Assembly: GCF_000337515.1 (NCBI RefSeq)
Contig: NZ_AOIQ01000010.1
Coordinates: 1 to 64,000 of the forward strand
From: Halovivax asiaticus JCM 14624
GTDB lineage: Archaea > Halobacteriota > Halobacteria > Halobacteriales > Natrialbaceae
Length of the DNA: 64,000 nucleotides
Direction: 5' to 3'
The position numbers and the translations under genes are program-made. The notes under the pieces were generated by a model, which did no database searches, was not told the origin of the DNA, and saw only the letters and a list, made by a program, of their open reading frames with translations. Positions 25,160 through 34,335 of this stretch are shown here, piece by piece. Position 1 is the first letter of the stretch. Every line of letters begins with the position of its first letter.

Positions 25160-26515
25160 TCAGACCGTCGTGACGCTACCGAGTTCCGGAGCCCGGGCCG
25201 CGTAGCCGTCCTCGCGTAGGGCCGCGGCGAAGTGTTCACACCGGTCGCCGTGATTGACGAGAATCTCGGCGTCGTCGTAGGCGTCGAGAAAGTCCAGGAG
25301 GCCGTTACGGTCGGCGTGAGCCGAGAAGTCGTAGTGTTCGGCCTGTGCGCTGATCGGCATGAGTCGCCCGTCGATCTCGGCGCGACCGGTGTCGAGCAGT
25401 TCGCGGCCTGGCGTGCTCTCGACCTGATAGCCCGTGAACGCGATCGTGTTGACCGGGTGGTCCCGGATCTCGGGAACGTAGGTCATGGCCGGGCCGCCGT
25501 GGAGCATCCCGCTCGTCGTGACGATCACGGTATTCTGGGCGGCGATCCGCGTTCGTTGTCCGCGAGACGCACCGCGTCTCGCGCGGCCAGCAAGTGCTCC
25601 GCTCTTGCGCTGGCCGTCCCGGCCGTCGACGAACCGGGCGTTCGCGGTCGCTCGACGGAGGACGTCCGGGTCGCGCAAGAAGTCCCGGTTTCGCTCGCGG
25701 CCGAGCAGGTCGGCGACGCGCGTGCCCATCCCGTCCGCGTAACAATCGATGTCGTGTTCGGCGCAGATGGCCAGCACCTCCTGTGTTCGCCCGATGGCGA
25801 AGGCCGGAACGACCACTGTTCCACCTTCCCACAGCGTCGTCCGGAGGCGCTCGACGAACGCGGCCTCGATGTCGGCCCGGGGCGGGCGGGTGGTGTCGGC
25901 GTAGGTACTCTCGACGATCACCGCGTCGGCGTCCGGGCGGGCCGTCGATCCGGCGAGCAACTGCTGGTCCTCGGTGTTGAAATCCCCGGAGTAGAGCAAC
26001 CGGGTCTCGCCGTCGTCGTCATCGGACTGCGTCCGATTGCTCGAGGGACTTCGTCCCTCGCTGACGAGCACGTGGGCGCTCCCGGGGACGTGGCCGGCGT
26101 CGTAAAACGTAACGTCGTAGCCGCCGGCATCGGTGCCGCCGAGGACGGGGAACGGCTCGCGATAGCCGTGCGTCTCCGAGACCTGCGTGAGACGAGCGAT
26201 CTCGGCCTCCGTAAACGGACAGTCGTAGGTCCCACCGTGGAGGTTCAGGGTATCCCTCGCCAGCAAGAGCGCGAGATCGCGCGTCGGCGGCGTCCAGTGG
26301 ACCGGTGGGCGAGCGTCGCCCGAGAGCAGCGAGGGGAGCGACCCGACGTGATCCAGATGGCCGTGGCTGACGACGACGGCGTCGGGATCTGGGTCGCGGA
26401 TCGGGAACTGTGGCGGGTCGCCGGAGTCCATCCCGTAGTCGAGCAGCAGGCGATCGTCGACGAGGATGGCGCTCCGCCCGATCTCGCGCGCCCCGCCGAG
26501 AAACTCGACCTCCAT
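25160..26515 (-). CDS. Metallo-beta-lactamase/beta-CASP ribonuclease
   Basis: 451 residues. MBL motif 2 SHGHLDHVGS, motif with YDAGHVPGSAH, motif 4 YSGDFN, then the beta-CASP marks VIVESTYAD (motif A), SAHAD (motif B) and LVNHGD (motif C). The plan is that of archaeal CPSF-like nucleases without N-terminal KH domains (aCPSF2-like), acting on RNA. Two low-complexity insertions (SPSSNRTQSDDDDGE and an Arg/Gly-rich loop near residue 300) are unusual and probably surface loops. The start ATG is followed directly by the first strand MEVEFLGGAREIG. Confidence 0.9.
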   Translation of the reverse strand: MEVEFLGGAREIGRSAILVDDRLLLDYGMDSGDPPQFPIRDPDPDAVVVSHGHLDHVGSLPSLLSGDARPPVHWTPPTRDLALLLARDTLNLHGGTYDCPFTEAEIARLTQVSETHGYREPFPVLGGTDAGGYDVTFYDAGHVPGSAHVLVSEGRSPSSNRTQSDDDDGETRLLYSGDFNTEDQQLLAGSTARPDADAVIVESTYADTTRPPRADIEAAFVERLRTTLWEGGTVVVPAFAIGRTQEVLAICAEHDIDCYADGMGTRVADLLGRERNRDFLRDPDVLRRATANARFVDGRDGQRKSGALAGRARRGASRGQRTRIAAQNTVIVTTSGMLHGGPAMTYVPEIRDHPVNTIAFTGYQVESTPGRELLDTGRAEIDGRLMPISAQAEHYDFSAHADRNGLLDFLDAYDDAEILVNHGDRCEHFAAALREDGYAARAPELGSVTTV

Positions 26516-26641
26516 CTGGGCGAGCTAGGGGCGAGCGCCGTTTGGATCCGTCGGTTCGACGATCGTAACTCACAGTGGCGCCCCCGCAAGCCGTCGACCG
26601 GCCTGGCGATCGGATGCGATCTGGTTCGGCGAACGGGAACG

Positions 26642-26923
26642 TCACTCCGATCGGAAGCGCCGGACCCCGAACTGACCGTAGCCACCGTAGGCGACCTCCA
26701 GCGATCCGATCCACCAGTTCCAGCGGTCCGCCGGTGTCCCGTCCGGTGCGTCGGCGAGTTCGTCGAGCACCAACTCGGTCGAGAGCGGGACGCCGACGTC
26801 GGCCTCGTACTGCCCGCTGGCTTCGAGGTCGACGGCCTGGCGAACGACGACCCTGGATTCGCCGACCGTGCCACCGTAGGCTGCGCGGAGCCGAACTTCG
26901 AGGCGGCCGGGATCGAGACTCAC
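26642..26923 (-). CDS. Small conserved-looking hypothetical protein
   Basis: 93 residues, family not recognised. Compact mixed composition with VRLRAAYGGTVGESRVVVRQA at the start and a Trp-rich end (DRWNWWIGSLEVAYGGYGQF). Two copies of an AYGG(T/Y) motif, near residues 15 and 79, hint at an internal symmetry. Acidic, no signal or membrane helix. It lies between the beta-CASP nuclease and the S6e pair, all on the minus strand. Confidence 0.65.
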   Translation of the reverse strand: MSLDPGRLEVRLRAAYGGTVGESRVVVRQAVDLEASGQYEADVGVPLSTELVLDELADAPDGTPADRWNWWIGSLEVAYGGYGQFGVRRFRSE

Positions 26924-27014
26924 AGGGGCCGTACGACCGCATGATACTTGGGTGGACCGTCACGGTCGTGGCGACGCCGCGGCGGCGACAAATAACCCGT
27001 CGAAGCCGATCGAC

Positions 27015-27449
27015 TCAGTCCTCCAGATCCTCGGCGATCGAGGCGAGCGAGTCCGACGGCGGTTCTTTGGCCGCGTACACCGTCGATTCGCCGGGGGTTC
27101 GGAGCCCGTAGTAAAAGTCCGCTTCGACGACGTCGAGCAACACCGACGAGCCGTCGTCGATGCCGTTCTCGTCGAGCCACGCCTCGAGCAGGTCCGTTCC
27201 CTCGCCAGGCGTTCGAGCGAGACTCGGTGACTCGTAGACGCCCGTGATCGACCGGGTCTCGCCGGTGAGCGCCGGCTCGATGCGAGCCGAGCGTTCGTCA
27301 CCGTCGACGACCAGCCGGACGACGTCGTCCGCCGGCACCAGCTCGACTGCGTCGGCCGGAATCTCGAGTCGATGGCCGGTCGCCGTGGCCACGCACGACG
27401 TCCGAACCGTCTCGACCGACGGGTGGTCGCTGGCGATACGATCTGCCAC
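27015..27449 (-). CDS. Uncharacterised haloarchaeal protein downstream of S6e
   Basis: 144 residues, no catalytic motif seen. The first half reads as a small beta-barrel (VETVRTSCVATATGHRLEIP, VVRLVVDGDERSARIEP), the second as alpha/beta with LLEAWLDENGIDDGSSVLLDVV and FYYGLRTPGESTVY. It starts 17 bases after the S6e stop, so it is probably in the same transcript; a translation-linked role is possible from context only. Confidence 0.75.
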   Translation of the reverse strand: MADRIASDHPSVETVRTSCVATATGHRLEIPADAVELVPADDVVRLVVDGDERSARIEPALTGETRSITGVYESPSLARTPGEGTDLLEAWLDENGIDDGSSVLLDVVEADFYYGLRTPGESTVYAAKEPPSDSLASIAEDLED

Positions 27450-27466
27450 GAGAACTCGCCTCCGAG

Positions 27467-27871
27467 TTACTCCTCAGCCTCGTCGTCGCCCTCGCCGAGC
27501 AGTTCGTCGATGGCGGTCGAGCCGGACTCGGTGACGGTGGCGTTGATCTGGCTCACGTCGTCTGCGATCTCGCGACCGCGAACCGTGACACGGCGTCGCT
27601 CGCCGTCGCGACGCTGGTGGTAGCCGGTCCCGGTTTCGCGCATCATGACCTCGGTAAGCGACGAGCCAGTCACGCCAGCGTGCAGCGGCCGGCCGGTCTC
27701 GTCGGACCCGCCCGTGATCTCGAGCGTGTAGCCGTCGAGGCCGAGTGCGCCGCCGTCGACCTCGTCACCGATCGACTTGCCCATGAATCGATTCGCGTCC
27801 TGTCCGTCGGCTTCGAGCTGGTAGGCCAGCCCCGAATCCGGGTCGCCGACGACGACATTGAAGGTTGCCAT
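27467..27871 (-). CDS. rps6e: 30S ribosomal protein S6e
   Basis: 134 residues from the ATG at 27871 (MATFNVVVGDPDSG); a frame extended to 27898 adds nine non-family residues. Family marks: QLEADGQDANRFMGKSIGDEV, TGGSDETGRPLH and the C-terminal RRRVTVRGREIADD. It is part of the archaeal small ribosomal subunit. Strong codon bias and acidic tail (EGDDEAEE) fit a haloarchaeal ribosomal protein. Confidence 0.96.
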   Translation of the reverse strand: MATFNVVVGDPDSGLAYQLEADGQDANRFMGKSIGDEVDGGALGLDGYTLEITGGSDETGRPLHAGVTGSSLTEVMMRETGTGYHQRRDGERRRVTVRGREIADDVSQINATVTESGSTAIDELLGEGDDEAEE

Positions 27872-28032
27872 GCGTGGGACAACTCGGCGGTCGCTCAAAA
27901 GGACATCGAACCGAGCCGACGGGTCGGGGCGTCAGTGACCCCAGCCACTCGTACAGGGCCGCCACATTTCGGCCGGCTACGTCGTCGAATGCCGTCGCTA
28001 CCGAACGTTCGAGCCGGAATCGACCCGGAAAA

Positions 28033-28536
28033 CTACAGTCGGGGCAAGAACGCGTACAGCAACAGGCCGAACGCGAGGTGCTGGACCATCGTGCGCTCGA
28101 CACGACCTCTGACGGCGTCTTCGTCGTCGATCGCGTACTCCTTGGTGCGAACTTTCGCGTGCATCGAGAGGACTTCCTCGTCTTCGAGTGCGTGGAGGCT
28201 CGGGTAGACGGTTCCAGGGCTGAGCTGCGTCCCGAAGAACTGGGAGAGGTCCGAGAGGAGTTCCTTGCCGTGGGTCTCGCCGTGCAGCGAGATGAGCATG
28301 AGCAGGACTTCCTCTAAGTTTTCTTTGACGATCGCCTCGTCGAACTGGACATCGTCCGTCGGCAGTGCGCCGCGAACCTGCTCCATCAGTTCGTCGATGT
28401 CTGCTTCGATATCGTGCGTCGCATCCTCGACGGCGCCGATCGTGATATCGTACGATTCAGTCGAATCTGCGCCCTGAGTCGCCGTTGCGAGCTCGTCGAG
28501 CACTGAGTGCGTGTCGTTGGGGGTCGTATCGCGCAT
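28033..28536 (-). CDS. PadR-type transcriptional regulator
   Basis: 167 residues from the ATG at 28536, chosen by a perfect anti-SD match. The upstream ATG at 28620 lies beside the TATA box and cannot be transcribed from it. Residues ~1-75 are acidic helices (VEDATHDIEADIDELMEQV). The PadR winged helix follows with LLMLISLHGETHGKELLSDL, LSPGTVYPSLHALEDEEVL and the wing KVRTKEYAIDD. It ends with a hydrophobic helix (HLAFGLLLYAFLPRL), unusual for PadR and possibly a membrane or dimer contact. It sits beside the archaellum cluster, so motility control is a reasonable but untested idea. Confidence 0.85.
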   Translation of the reverse strand: MRDTTPNDTHSVLDELATATQGADSTESYDITIGAVEDATHDIEADIDELMEQVRGALPTDDVQFDEAIVKENLEEVLLMLISLHGETHGKELLSDLSQFFGTQLSPGTVYPSLHALEDEEVLSMHAKVRTKEYAIDDEDAVRGRVERTMVQHLAFGLLLYAFLPRL

Positions 28537-28994
28537 AGTCCGATCACCTGTCGGGGAACCGTCGTTCGACGGAGCCGAAGCGATGGTTCGCTCCCGAAGT
28601 ATCACAGCAGATGAACCCACGGGTTATAAAAAATATGGCCATTCCCAAACCCAGATGTCCACCGAAATCCACACTCTAAGGACATTCATCACCTAACCGG
28701 CCATATTCAATGGGAATGTGGGCAAGTTGTGCCAAGAATACGTGAATCGGTCACGATTCAAGTGTGTTGAGGGAACATATAATATTTCGTTTACCAGCAG
28801 TCCGATTCCGGCAGTGGACGACGGAATGGGCGGAAGGAAGGCCGAAACGCCGGTTTTAGTCACGCACCGGGAGTGCAACTCAGCCACTCGAACGACTGGT
28901 TCTAGCAGCGATACAGTCGGATCGAATATATGATTTGAACGTATACTGTCTCGGCCGGCGGTAGCGATCCACCGATCGGATCCCGATCGAGTGC
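28537..28994. other. Control region upstream of the PadR gene
   Basis: 458 bases without a convincing gene. A TATA box (minus strand TTTTTTATAAC, 28623-28633) lies ~90 bases before the PadR ATG. Around it are paired inverted words: ATATGGCC (28633-28640) with GGCCATAT (28699-28706), and CATTCCCA (28640-28647) with TGGGAATG (28711-28718). Further out, TGAATCG-gtca-CGATTCA (28743-28760) is a perfect 7-base inverted repeat, and a TATA-like stretch lies at 28776-28788. These may be autoregulatory PadR sites. Confidence 0.6.
28542..28549 (-). promoter_or_regulatory. Shine-Dalgarno of the PadR gene
   Basis: AGGTGATC on the minus strand, 5 bases before the ATG, matching the 16S 3' end. It decides the start. 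Confidence 0.7.
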
Positions 28995-29462
28995 TCAGTC
29001 CGAAAACGTCGAATCATCACGAATAACGCTGACGAGTTGGCCGCCACCGTCCTCGTCGTTGTCGGACTCGTCGTCGATACGGCGATCGACGCGACGTTCG
29101 GCCATTCGAGCCACCATGACGTGTTCTTCCAGATCGTCACCGTTGATTCGGGAGATATACTCGAGCGACTGGGCGTGTGCGCCAAAGAGCGTCCCGGAGA
29201 GCGATTCGAGCGGATACTCGAGCGTCGTCGGTTCGTCGTAGCGCTTGTTGTGGATCTCCCCCATCGACAGGCCCCGAAGGTACGAGATCATCTGCTCGCG
29301 CACGAGCGGGCTGATCCAGCCCAGGTCTTCGTAGTACCGAAGACAGTTGAGCGCACCCGTCGTCCCGAACGTTTCCCCGAGGAAGCGCGCCCACTTGATC
29401 GTCGCATCGGTGCGACCGACCGACTGTTCTAAGCTTTCGAGGAGTGGTGTCGATTCCGTCAT
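28995..29462 (-). CDS. ArlD/E-type archaellum accessory protein
   Basis: 155 residues from the ATG at 29462 (MTESTPLLESLEQS). The core TIKWARFLGETFGTTGALNCLRYYEDLGWISPLVREQM is the ArlD/E (FlaD/E) C-terminal domain that, with ArlC, links the archaellum motor to the chemotaxis system. It is a single-domain version with an acidic Asp/Glu-rich tail. It lies 269 bases beyond arlJ on the same strand, so it is either the operon end or separately transcribed. Confidence 0.82.
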   Translation of the reverse strand: MTESTPLLESLEQSVGRTDATIKWARFLGETFGTTGALNCLRYYEDLGWISPLVREQMISYLRGLSMGEIHNKRYDEPTTLEYPLESLSGTLFGAHAQSLEYISRINGDDLEEHVMVARMAERRVDRRIDDESDNDEDGGGQLVSVIRDDSTFSD

Positions 29463-29731
29463 AGTGGCGACCAGACTACGCAACTAGAGGTCAGGGCGGT
29501 CAAAGTAAGTTCCCTCCGTATCGAGCCCTGAGTCGAGTCTCGACAGCGAGGGACCTCCGGGTCCTCGGACCATGCGAACGGACGCTGCGCGCCCGTGAGC
29601 AGATCGCGAGACGCATAACACGAGCGGAGAGCATGAACCTTCTGCCGGGGATCCCGGCCAGAGCGGGAGTCCACACGAAAGCCCCGCAACGAAGCGAGGT
29701 CGCCAAACTGGGCGAAGTAGGGGAAGATAGT

Positions 29732-31453
29732 TTAGACGCTCATCACACTGCCGACGACGTGGCCGGTGATGACCGCGACGATCGCCCCGAGCCAGGTGAG
29801 AAAGACGAAGTTCACGAGCCCGGAGATGAGGTGACCACGGTCGGTCAACCGGATCATGACCGCCGACAACGCCGCATTGATCAGGATCGTCGCGATCAGC
29901 AGGTACTCGATCATCACCAGGTTGTACTGGCCCGTCTGGAGGAGGTTCCCGACCATCTGCTGGTCGATGTCCATCTCGTTGGTGATATCCATCATGAGCT
30001 TTACGACTTCGAGTCCGATGAAAAAGGAGAACACGGAGGAGGCCGTGATCCCGTAGAGCACGCCCGTCAGCGTCGTCGTCGCTTGCTGGCGCTTCTCTCT
30101 GACCTTGAGGACGTGGCTCTGGTTCGTACTGATGAGCTGCCCGAGCAGTCGCGGATTGCCACCCATCTGTCGTCCCATCACGTACATATCGCCGAACTTC
30201 TGGATCAGGTACGAGCCAGTCTCGGCTGCGAAGAGCCGCCACGAACGGACGTTGTCGACGCGCATGTGGAGACGCTTGTAGAGGGCGTCGACGTTCTTGG
30301 TGAGTGCGCCAAAGTCTTTCTTGCGCAACGAGGAGAGGACACTCGACGTGGAGGTCTGTTTGACGCTCTCGACGGCACCGAGCGCCCGAATGAACGACGG
30401 AAACTCCTGATCCCGCTCTTTGACGTTCTTCTCCTCCTGACGCATTCGCCAGCCGGGGAGCAACAGCGGCGTGACGGGAATCGCCGCCATGACCGGCGCC
30501 GGAATGCGATCCGGTGCAATCGGCGTGACCCCGAGAAGGATCGCGAGCACGGCGACACCAAGGAGGAGGCAGGCACCGAACCCGACGACGAGCGCCTGCG
30601 GGATACGCTCGGTCGGCCCGCCGCCCGCCGTCTTCTCGATGTACCAGACGGGATCGTACGGCGAGACGACGTGGATCGCGTAGACGAACGCCGCCTGAAC
30701 GATCGAGAACATCAGGATGGTCGATCCGATCAGGAGCGTCGGGCTCATCCCGATCAAGATCGGCAACACGATGGCGAAGACGAGGATGAACGCCACCGAG
30801 AGCATCATCGACATGTACAGCTCCTTCATCACGTCGAGTTTCGCCAGATCCGACTCGTACCGCGTGGTAAACTGCTGAATCATCGAATCTTGTTCCTCGA
30901 CGAGGAACTCGCTGATCTCCTGGCCGGCGCCGACGGTGTAGGCGAGTCGTTCGAGGAAGTCCGAGAGGAGCGGACTCGACACCTGCTTCGCGCGCATCCG
31001 GCAGGCGTCGTCTAAGCTCTGATTCCAGGTGTCGACCAGCGCGACGAGGTAGCCCATCTCCTCGGCCAGCGCCTGATACTCGTCCTCCTCGGCGAGGATC
31101 CGGAAGATTTCTACCCGGTTGATGTTCGCCATCGAGAGGACCGTGATGTGGGTCAGGAACAGGTGGAACCGCTGTCTCACCTGCTTCTTTCGGCGGTCCT
31201 GGGAGAGTTTCGGATAGATGATGGCAGTGGTCAGTGCGAGGAAGCCGAACGCCACGAGCGGTCCGGCGACGAACAGCGGGAGACCGACCACGAACGGCGC
31301 GACGAGCGCGCCCACGAACAGTCCAACCGCGGGCGTGATGACGAGGAGAACGTACCGCTCGATCGACATCCCCATCGTCTCGTACGCGCGGTAGAGCGAG
31401 AACAACAGCGACCGCGCACTCAGATCCGGCTGTGACTGGGTCTCCGTCGACAT
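29732..31453 (-). CDS. arlJ: Archaellum assembly membrane protein ArlJ
   Basis: 573 residues, type IV pilus GspF/TadC-like platform protein. Hydrophobic helices at residues ~35-80 (VLLVITPAVGLFVGALVAP), ~225-275, ~290-345 and a C-terminal block, flanking cytoplasmic helical domains (QRFHLFLTHITVLSMANINR and VDALYKRLHMRVDNVRSW). ArlJ anchors the ArlI motor in the membrane and passes archaellins to the base of the filament. Its start is 2 bases after the arlI stop. Confidence 0.93.
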   Translation of the reverse strand: MSTETQSQPDLSARSLLFSLYRAYETMGMSIERYVLLVITPAVGLFVGALVAPFVVGLPLFVAGPLVAFGFLALTTAIIYPKLSQDRRKKQVRQRFHLFLTHITVLSMANINRVEIFRILAEEDEYQALAEEMGYLVALVDTWNQSLDDACRMRAKQVSSPLLSDFLERLAYTVGAGQEISEFLVEEQDSMIQQFTTRYESDLAKLDVMKELYMSMMLSVAFILVFAIVLPILIGMSPTLLIGSTILMFSIVQAAFVYAIHVVSPYDPVWYIEKTAGGGPTERIPQALVVGFGACLLLGVAVLAILLGVTPIAPDRIPAPVMAAIPVTPLLLPGWRMRQEEKNVKERDQEFPSFIRALGAVESVKQTSTSSVLSSLRKKDFGALTKNVDALYKRLHMRVDNVRSWRLFAAETGSYLIQKFGDMYVMGRQMGGNPRLLGQLISTNQSHVLKVREKRQQATTTLTGVLYGITASSVFSFFIGLEVVKLMMDITNEMDIDQQMVGNLLQTGQYNLVMIEYLLIATILINAALSAVMIRLTDRGHLISGLVNFVFLTWLGAIVAVITGHVVGSVMSV

Positions 31454-31455
31454 GG

Positions 31456-33135
31456 TCAGGCGAACTGGTGCATCCCGGTGGGCTGTATGGGCAGCCCTTC
31501 GATCCCGTCACGCTGGAAGTCGGAGATCGCCTTGTTGACCTCGTGGTACCCGAGCACGTCCGCGTCGATGAGCTGGCGGATGATCTCCGCTCGTCTGTCG
31601 AGTTCGTTGTAAATCTCTCGCGTGTCCGCGTAGCCCAGCAGCGTCGCGATCTGCTCTTCCAGGACGAACGAGTTGTTACGCCCGGTGAAGACGACCTCGT
31701 CGTCACGAGGGTCCCAGCGAAACGCCTGCCGAGTGACGACGCCGCCCTCGTAGTCGGAGTAGCCCTCGATCTCCTGGACCGAGGTGACCCGCCGGAGGAC
31801 GTCGTCCCCTTGCTTGACGCGGTTCTGGAAGAGCGCAACGTCGCAGTTGTCCATGAACGTCTCGGGGACGTTGATCGGCGCGCCGGTAAAGCGCTGGATC
31901 ATCGAGACGATGTCGCTCGCGTGGAAGGTAAGCATCACCGGGTGGCCCGTCTGGGCCGCCTGGAATGCCATCTGCCCCTCCGCTCCACGGACCTCCCCGA
32001 CGACGATGTAATCGGGGCGCGATCGCAGTGCAGCGGCGACCAGATCGAACATGTCCACGTCGGCACTCTCGTCGCCCGAGCCCTCCCGGGTCAGGAGTTG
32101 CTGCCAGGTATCGTGGGGCGGGACGACCTCGGCCGTGTCCTCAGCGGTATAGATCTTCGAGTCCCGAGGGATGAACGACAGCGAGGCGTTCAGCGTCGTC
32201 GTCTTGCCCGACGCCGTCTCGCCGACGACGAAGACGGTCTGCTCGTTCTCCAGACAGAGCCAGAGATAGGCGGCGAGTTCGGGGCTGATCGTCCCCCATT
32301 TCGTGATCTGAAAGACCGACAGCGGGATCTCTTCGCCCTGTCGGATGGTCAGCGACGGGCCCTGTACCGAGACGTCGTCGGAGTAAATGATGTTGATACG
32401 CGAGCCATCGGGCAGCGTGGAGTCGATGATGGGATCCGAGTCGCTGACCGGGTGGCTCATCCGTTCGCCCATGTTTCGCAGCCACTGTTCGAACTCTTCG
32501 GGCGAGCCGAAATCGACGGTGGCGCTGATCATCCCGTACGTGCCGTGATCGAGGTAGCACTGCTTCGGCCCGATCACGTGAATGTCCTCGTTAGCCGTAT
32601 CGGCCATGACCGGTTCGAGGGGGCCGAGGCCGACGATGTCACGCTGGAGCTGGTAGCGCAACCGGTCGAACCGCTGCTGCGAGATCGAGACCTTGGTCGT
32701 TCCGAGGGATTTGAGGCGGCCGATCGACTGGCCGGTAATCCCGCTCGTGACCTCCACGACCTCGTCTAGGAGTGCGTCGAGGTGTTCCTCGAACTCCTCG
32801 TCGTTCGTCGGCGCCGGCCGGGTGACGCTCTTGTCGAGGATCCGCTGGCGGATCCGGTCGTACAGCTCCTTGTCTGCCTCGTCGAGCGTCGGTTCGACGC
32901 AGTAGTAGGTCGTGTCGATGCCGAGGTCGCCGTAGACGTGACAGAAGATGGGCGCCTCTGCCTCGTAGATGACGTTCGGCCGGTGAGACTCCCACTCCTC
33001 GGTCGGCTCGTCGATCAGCGCAGGGTACTCGGTGTACTCCTCGTAGAACCACTCGAGGTGCTCTCCGAGGTGCGGGTGCTCGCTCGCCAGTGCATCCAGT
33101 TCGTTCGAAAGTCGTGTCGAGCCAAAGTCAGCCAT
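31456..33135 (-). CDS. arlI: Archaellum motor ATPase ArlI
   Basis: 559 residues. Secretion ATPase of the GspE/VirB11 superfamily: Walker A VGETASGKTTT, Asp box IYTAEDTAEV, Walker B PDYIVVGEVRGAEGQM and His box TGHPVMLTFHA. A ~200-residue N-terminal domain precedes the core, as in other haloarchaeal ArlI. It powers both filament assembly and rotation. One base separates its start from the arlH stop. Confidence 0.96.
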   Translation of the reverse strand: MADFGSTRLSNELDALASEHPHLGEHLEWFYEEYTEYPALIDEPTEEWESHRPNVIYEAEAPIFCHVYGDLGIDTTYYCVEPTLDEADKELYDRIRQRILDKSVTRPAPTNDEEFEEHLDALLDEVVEVTSGITGQSIGRLKSLGTTKVSISQQRFDRLRYQLQRDIVGLGPLEPVMADTANEDIHVIGPKQCYLDHGTYGMISATVDFGSPEEFEQWLRNMGERMSHPVSDSDPIIDSTLPDGSRINIIYSDDVSVQGPSLTIRQGEEIPLSVFQITKWGTISPELAAYLWLCLENEQTVFVVGETASGKTTTLNASLSFIPRDSKIYTAEDTAEVVPPHDTWQQLLTREGSGDESADVDMFDLVAAALRSRPDYIVVGEVRGAEGQMAFQAAQTGHPVMLTFHASDIVSMIQRFTGAPINVPETFMDNCDVALFQNRVKQGDDVLRRVTSVQEIEGYSDYEGGVVTRQAFRWDPRDDEVVFTGRNNSFVLEEQIATLLGYADTREIYNELDRRAEIIRQLIDADVLGYHEVNKAISDFQRDGIEGLPIQPTGMHQFA

Positions 33136-33136
33136 G

Positions 33137-33865
33137 TTAAGCCACCGTCCTGCTCACGATCGAGAGGCCACGGCCCTGCTGAACCGTGTACCCGATCGAG
33201 TCGTCGACCGGATTTTTCATGTTCTGAAAGCGACGCACCCTGACGTTTCGTCTGATCTCCTGGCCGACCGAGCTCGTCTCGAGCTGGAAGTAGACGTCGA
33301 CCACGTTCCGAAGCGGCCTGAGGGCGTCGTCGCCGACGCTCGTCGGGTCGACGGTGAAGATCACCGTCTTGTCCTGCTCGGTCACCGACCGAAGGAACGA
33401 GACCAGCCGTTGCAGGACGTGGTCCTCGTCGCCAGTGCCGGCGACGGCCTCGTAGCGGGGATCGTTACGAAGCAACGCCGAGAGACTGTCGACGAAGACG
33501 ACGTCGGCCTGCCACAGCGTCGTCGCCTCCGTAAAGCGCGTGAGGAGTTCCCGCTGCTGGCCATCGTTGTGGGTGTCGATGTCCGCGTGCAGAAACAACA
33601 GTTGCTCGCCCAGTAGGTGATCGACCACGTCGTACGACAGCGAGTGCATCTGCTGGACGAACTCCCAGGAGGCCAGTTCGGTCGAGATGTACGTCACGTA
33701 AACGTCCTCTTCGGCCATGCCGTAGGAGAAGCGCTGCGAGATAGCGCTCTTGCCGGCCCCGTCTTCCCCTTCGACGAGCACGATCGACCCCTGCGGAATT
33801 CCGCCGCCGAACGCACTCTCGACGCGATCACTCCCCGTCAATCCGAGCGGGTAGTGGTCCACCAC
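33137..33865 (-). CDS. arlH: Archaellum RecA-like regulator ArlH
   Basis: 242 residues, KaiC/RecA fold. Walker A EGEDGAGKSAIS and Walker B-like ADVVFVDSLSALL. ArlH binds ATP and docks on ArlI, forming the motor with ArlJ. The ending (RNVRVRRFQNMKNPVDDSIGYTVQ) matches the family. It starts 2 bases after the arlG stop. Confidence 0.94.
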   Translation of the reverse strand: MVDHYPLGLTGSDRVESAFGGGIPQGSIVLVEGEDGAGKSAISQRFSYGMAEEDVYVTYISTELASWEFVQQMHSLSYDVVDHLLGEQLLFLHADIDTHNDGQQRELLTRFTEATTLWQADVVFVDSLSALLRNDPRYEAVAGTGDEDHVLQRLVSFLRSVTEQDKTVIFTVDPTSVGDDALRPLRNVVDVYFQLETSSVGQEIRRNVRVRRFQNMKNPVDDSIGYTVQQGRGLSIVSRTVA

Positions 33866-33867
33866 GT

Positions 33868-34335
33868 TCAGGCACCCCCGTAGTAGAACTGGAACGTGCT
33901 CTCGGACCCTCGAACCGACAGCATGACCCGGTGTTCACCGGCGTCGAGCGGTTCCGAGAGGGAGAGCGTAACCTGAGCGACGGTACCGGCGTTCCACGTC
34001 GGCTCTTCGAGCACGGTCACCGAGAGGTTCTCGTTCGAGACGTACCTGCCATCGACGAGCGGATCGAGCTCCGTCCCATCCGACGGGAGCGTCCGGTCGC
34101 CCGTGTTCTTCACCAGCAGCGTCACCGTCTGATTGTTGTCTCCGACGATCGCGTCGCTTCCCGGATCGCTGATGATCTCGACGTCCGTCTCGATGTCGTC
34201 GCTGACATCACCACTGTAACCGTCGATCGAGCCGCTGAGTTCACCGACGCTCGTGACGAGCGTTCCCGCCACGCTCGCCGCGACGAGCATCGCCGCGATG
34301 AACAGGATGAGCGTCGAGATCGATTCACCCGACAT
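33868..34335 (-). CDS. arlG: Archaellum stator protein ArlG
   Basis: 155 residues. An N-terminal helix (STLILFIAAMLVAASVAGTLV) resembling an archaellin is followed by a beta-sandwich outside the membrane (VTLLVKNTGDRTLPSDG, VTLSLSEPLDAGEH). ArlG and ArlF form a complex that ties the motor to the S-layer. Its start overlaps the arlF stop by 11 bases. Confidence 0.9.
   Translation of the reverse strand: MSGESISTLILFIAAMLVAASVAGTLVTSVGELSGSIDGYSGDVSDDIETDVEIISDPGSDAIVGDNNQTVTLLVKNTGDRTLPSDGTELDPLVDGRYVSNENLSVTVLEEPTWNAGTVAQVTLSLSEPLDAGEHRVMLSVRGSESTFQFYYGGA

Noticed and set aside
28693-28933. Small open frames on both strands upstream of the PadR gene
   Set aside because: Neither has haloarchaeal composition nor a start signal, and they overlap the promoter and inverted repeats.
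29484-31838. 784-codon minus-strand open frame
   Set aside because: Out of frame with arlJ and arlI, Arg-rich and without motifs; the archaellum genes explain the region.
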